Source: Chromatiaceae bacterium
GTDB taxonomy: Bacteria > Pseudomonadota > Gammaproteobacteria > Chromatiales > Chromatiaceae
NCBI GenBank assembly: GCA_012962365.1
Contig: DTXR01000433.1
Location: 1-7,059 of the forward strand
Length of the DNA: 7,059 bases
Reading direction: 5' to 3'
The notes beneath the pieces are model-generated. The model made no database searches and was not told the DNA's origin. It saw only the letters and a list, made by a program, of their open reading frames with translations. Of this stretch, positions 6,060 to 7,059 are shown in pieces. The translations under genes and the position numbers were made by a program. Each line of letters starts with the position of its first letter. Positions within the stretch are counted from its first letter, which is position 1.

Positions 6060-6093
6060 GGATGCTTGAAAAACAGGTGTTTTTCAAGCATCC
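6060..6093. repeat. Inverted repeat 4: perfect 16-bp palindrome with a 2-base centre
   Basis: Arms GGATGCTTGAAAAACA (6060-6075) and TGTTTTTCAAGCATCC (6078-6093) are exact reverse complements separated by GG. In RNA or extruded DNA this would be a very stable hairpin with an AGGT tip. No T-run follows on either strand, so it is not a standard terminator. It shares TTGAAAAA with repeat 1. Confidence 0.8.
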
Positions 6094-6174
6094 GCAAAAC
6101 ACGGTTATCGGGATCGTGGGAGCAAGGAGTCTCGGCTCAAGCCGTTATCCTGGAGTGGGCCTGAATGACAACTC

Positions 6175-6199
6175 AATCAGCGGTGACTCGTCGCTGATT
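6175..6199 (-). terminator. Possible terminator hairpin after the hydrolase gene
   Basis: Arms AATCAGCG (6175-6182) and CGCTGATT (6192-6199) pair perfectly over 8 bp with a 9-base loop. The hairpin begins 3 bases after the minus-strand TAA at 6202-6204. A U-tract is lacking in the minus direction, so termination is inferred from position only. Confidence 0.35.
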
Positions 6200-6201
6200 C
6201 C

Positions 6202-7059
6202 TTACGTTGTGTTGTCCCGTTTCGGCAGGCAAGTGTCGAGGAAATGCAACAGGGCTTGTCCATGGTGGGAAATTGCGTCAATTGAATTGTGGCCCGTGTT
6301 TTCCAGTAGCAACAACTGGACGTGGTCCCCTGAACGATGGGCATATATTTCCCCGGCATCGGTAAAGGGAATGAACGTATCGGCCTTGCCGTGGATCAGC
6401 AATGTGGGACAGTTGATGTGGCGGATGGTATTGCAGGGGGCGATGTCATCGAAGGAAAAACCGATGGTTTTTTCGATATAGCGTAGTATCAGCCAGCCAA
6501 GAGGAAGATAGGGAATGTGGTGTGAGCGCATTTGTCTGCGCATGAGTTCTTTTGGATGGGAAAAGCTCGCGATACTGATGATGCCCGCCAGATCCCGTCG
6601 ACGGGAGGCGAGCAGCAAGGTAGCAGCGGCGCCTACGGAATGTCCCAGCAGGTGCAGCCTGCGTATATCGATACCGGATTGTGTTTTCAGCCATTCCAGT
6701 CCGTACTCCAGGTCTTCTGCAAAACGGGGCATGGAGGAAAAACTGTCACTGTCGCTGCGACCATGATTACGTGCATCCAATAACAGCACCGCGTAGCCTG
6801 CTTCATGCAGCAAGGTGGCAAACGGCAGCATTTGTGCGGCACAACCTCCCCAGCCGTGCATGATCGCGACAGCGGGTTTTTCAGCCACGGGATTTTTTTC
6901 GGCAATAAGCCAGCCCGACAGATTTTTTCCATTTGCGGTCTGGATACGGCAATCACGACAGGGAAGGCCCAGGCTGGCGGGTGTGTCGTTGATGATGATC
7001 CTGGGTACACGGTATGCACGCCGAATCAACCCGGGAGCAGATGCTGCCAGTAACAGCCC
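6202..7059 (-). CDS. Alpha/beta hydrolase (5' end beyond the window)
   Basis: The frame is open to the right edge, so the gene is truncated. A TTG at 7027-7029 could start it, but 10 further in-frame residues (GLLLAASAPG) precede it and look like the end of a hydrophobic N-terminal anchor or signal. About 285 residues are visible, counted from base 7059. The fold elements are AIMHGWGG (65-72, oxyanion region), LLLDARNHGRSD (92-103), the nucleophile elbow GHSVG with Ser141, PTLLIHGKADTFIP with Asp227, and ENTGHNSI with His257. The catalytic triad is thus complete. A lid-like helical insert (about 168-205) lies between Ser and Asp. A CxxC (Cys34, Cys37) precedes the domain. It is probably an esterase or related hydrolase, membrane-anchored or exported; the substrate cannot be told. 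Its orientation and the long gap separate it from the efflux operon, and no functional link is seen. Confidence 0.88.
   Translation of the reverse strand, partial: GLLLAASAPGLIRRAYRVPRIIINDTPASLGLPCRDCRIQTANGKNLSGWLIAEKNPVAEKPAVAIMHGWGGCAAQMLPFATLLHEAGYAVLLLDARNHGRSDSDSFSSMPRFAEDLEYGLEWLKTQSGIDIRRLHLLGHSVGAAATLLLASRRRDLAGIISIASFSHPKELMRRQMRSHHIPYLPLGWLILRYIEKTIGFSFDDIAPCNTIRHINCPTLLIHGKADTFIPFTDAGEIYAHRSGDHVQLLLLENTGHNSIDAISHHGQALLHFLDTCLPKRDNTT

Larger units (their letters stand above)
5638..6201. other. Long intergenic region without a convincing gene
   Basis: About 560 bases separate the start of the small exported protein from the end of the hydrolase gene. The part nearest the small gene (5640-5870) is AT-rich and carries the candidate promoter and short palindromes. 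The part from 5907 to 6093 carries a series of inverted repeats, and 6175-6199 a hairpin after the hydrolase stop. Open frames exist on both strands (for example minus 5836-6102 and plus 5921-6481). They run through the hairpins or into the antisense of the hydrolase, have no clear ribosome site and resemble nothing I know, so they are not called. Confidence 0.55.

Noticed and set aside
5940..6093. CRISPR array
   Set aside because: The related units are inverted, unequal in length and not separated by regular spacers, and no cas gene is present.
5836..6102. Minus-strand frame of 88 codons, or 63 codons from an internal ATG
   Set aside because: No family resemblance or convincing ribosome site, and it overlaps four of the dyads. 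It could be a gene remnant, but nothing supports that directly.
5921..6481. Plus-strand frame of 186 codons
   Set aside because: It passes through the inverted repeats and then runs antisense to the well-supported hydrolase. It shows no recognisable domain and no clear ribosome site.

Overview
The window is a piece of a proteobacterial, probably gammaproteobacterial, chromosome or plasmid. This rests on the protein families, the ATGA coupling, the strong GGAG-type ribosome sites and the Gram-negative envelope proteins; no single sequence fixes the genus. Both ends cut through genes.

Left two thirds (1-5122, plus strand): one tightly packed operon for copper/silver-type metal efflux. The C-terminal part of a CusB-like periplasmic adaptor overlaps by ATGA a complete CusA-like RND pump of 1052 aa. 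The pump carries the three-methionine site and most of the methionine relay known from E. coli CusA. It is followed after 1, 19 and 11 bases by three accessory genes. These are a short divergent PII-like protein without the classical uridylylation tyrosine, a lipoprotein monohaem c-type cytochrome, and a cytoplasmic DUF302 protein. The spacing implies co-transcription, so the accessory proteins probably serve metal export or the redox stress that goes with it. How they do so cannot be read from the sequence.

Middle (5123-6201): a 218-base convergent spacer ends in a 14-bp hairpin. A minus-strand gene for a 98-aa exported protein follows, which I cannot assign to a family; it has an internal DLY repeat and several His and Met residues. 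Upstream of it lies a good match to a sigma-54 (-24/-12) promoter. About 560 bases without a convincing gene come next. This stretch holds an unusual run of inverted repeats between 5907 and 6093, three of them sharing a TTGAAAA/TTTTCAA core, and one a perfect 16-bp palindrome with a 2-base centre.

Right end (6202-7059, minus strand): most of an alpha/beta hydrolase with an intact Ser-Asp-His triad. Its start lies beyond the right edge, and it has no evident link to metal efflux.
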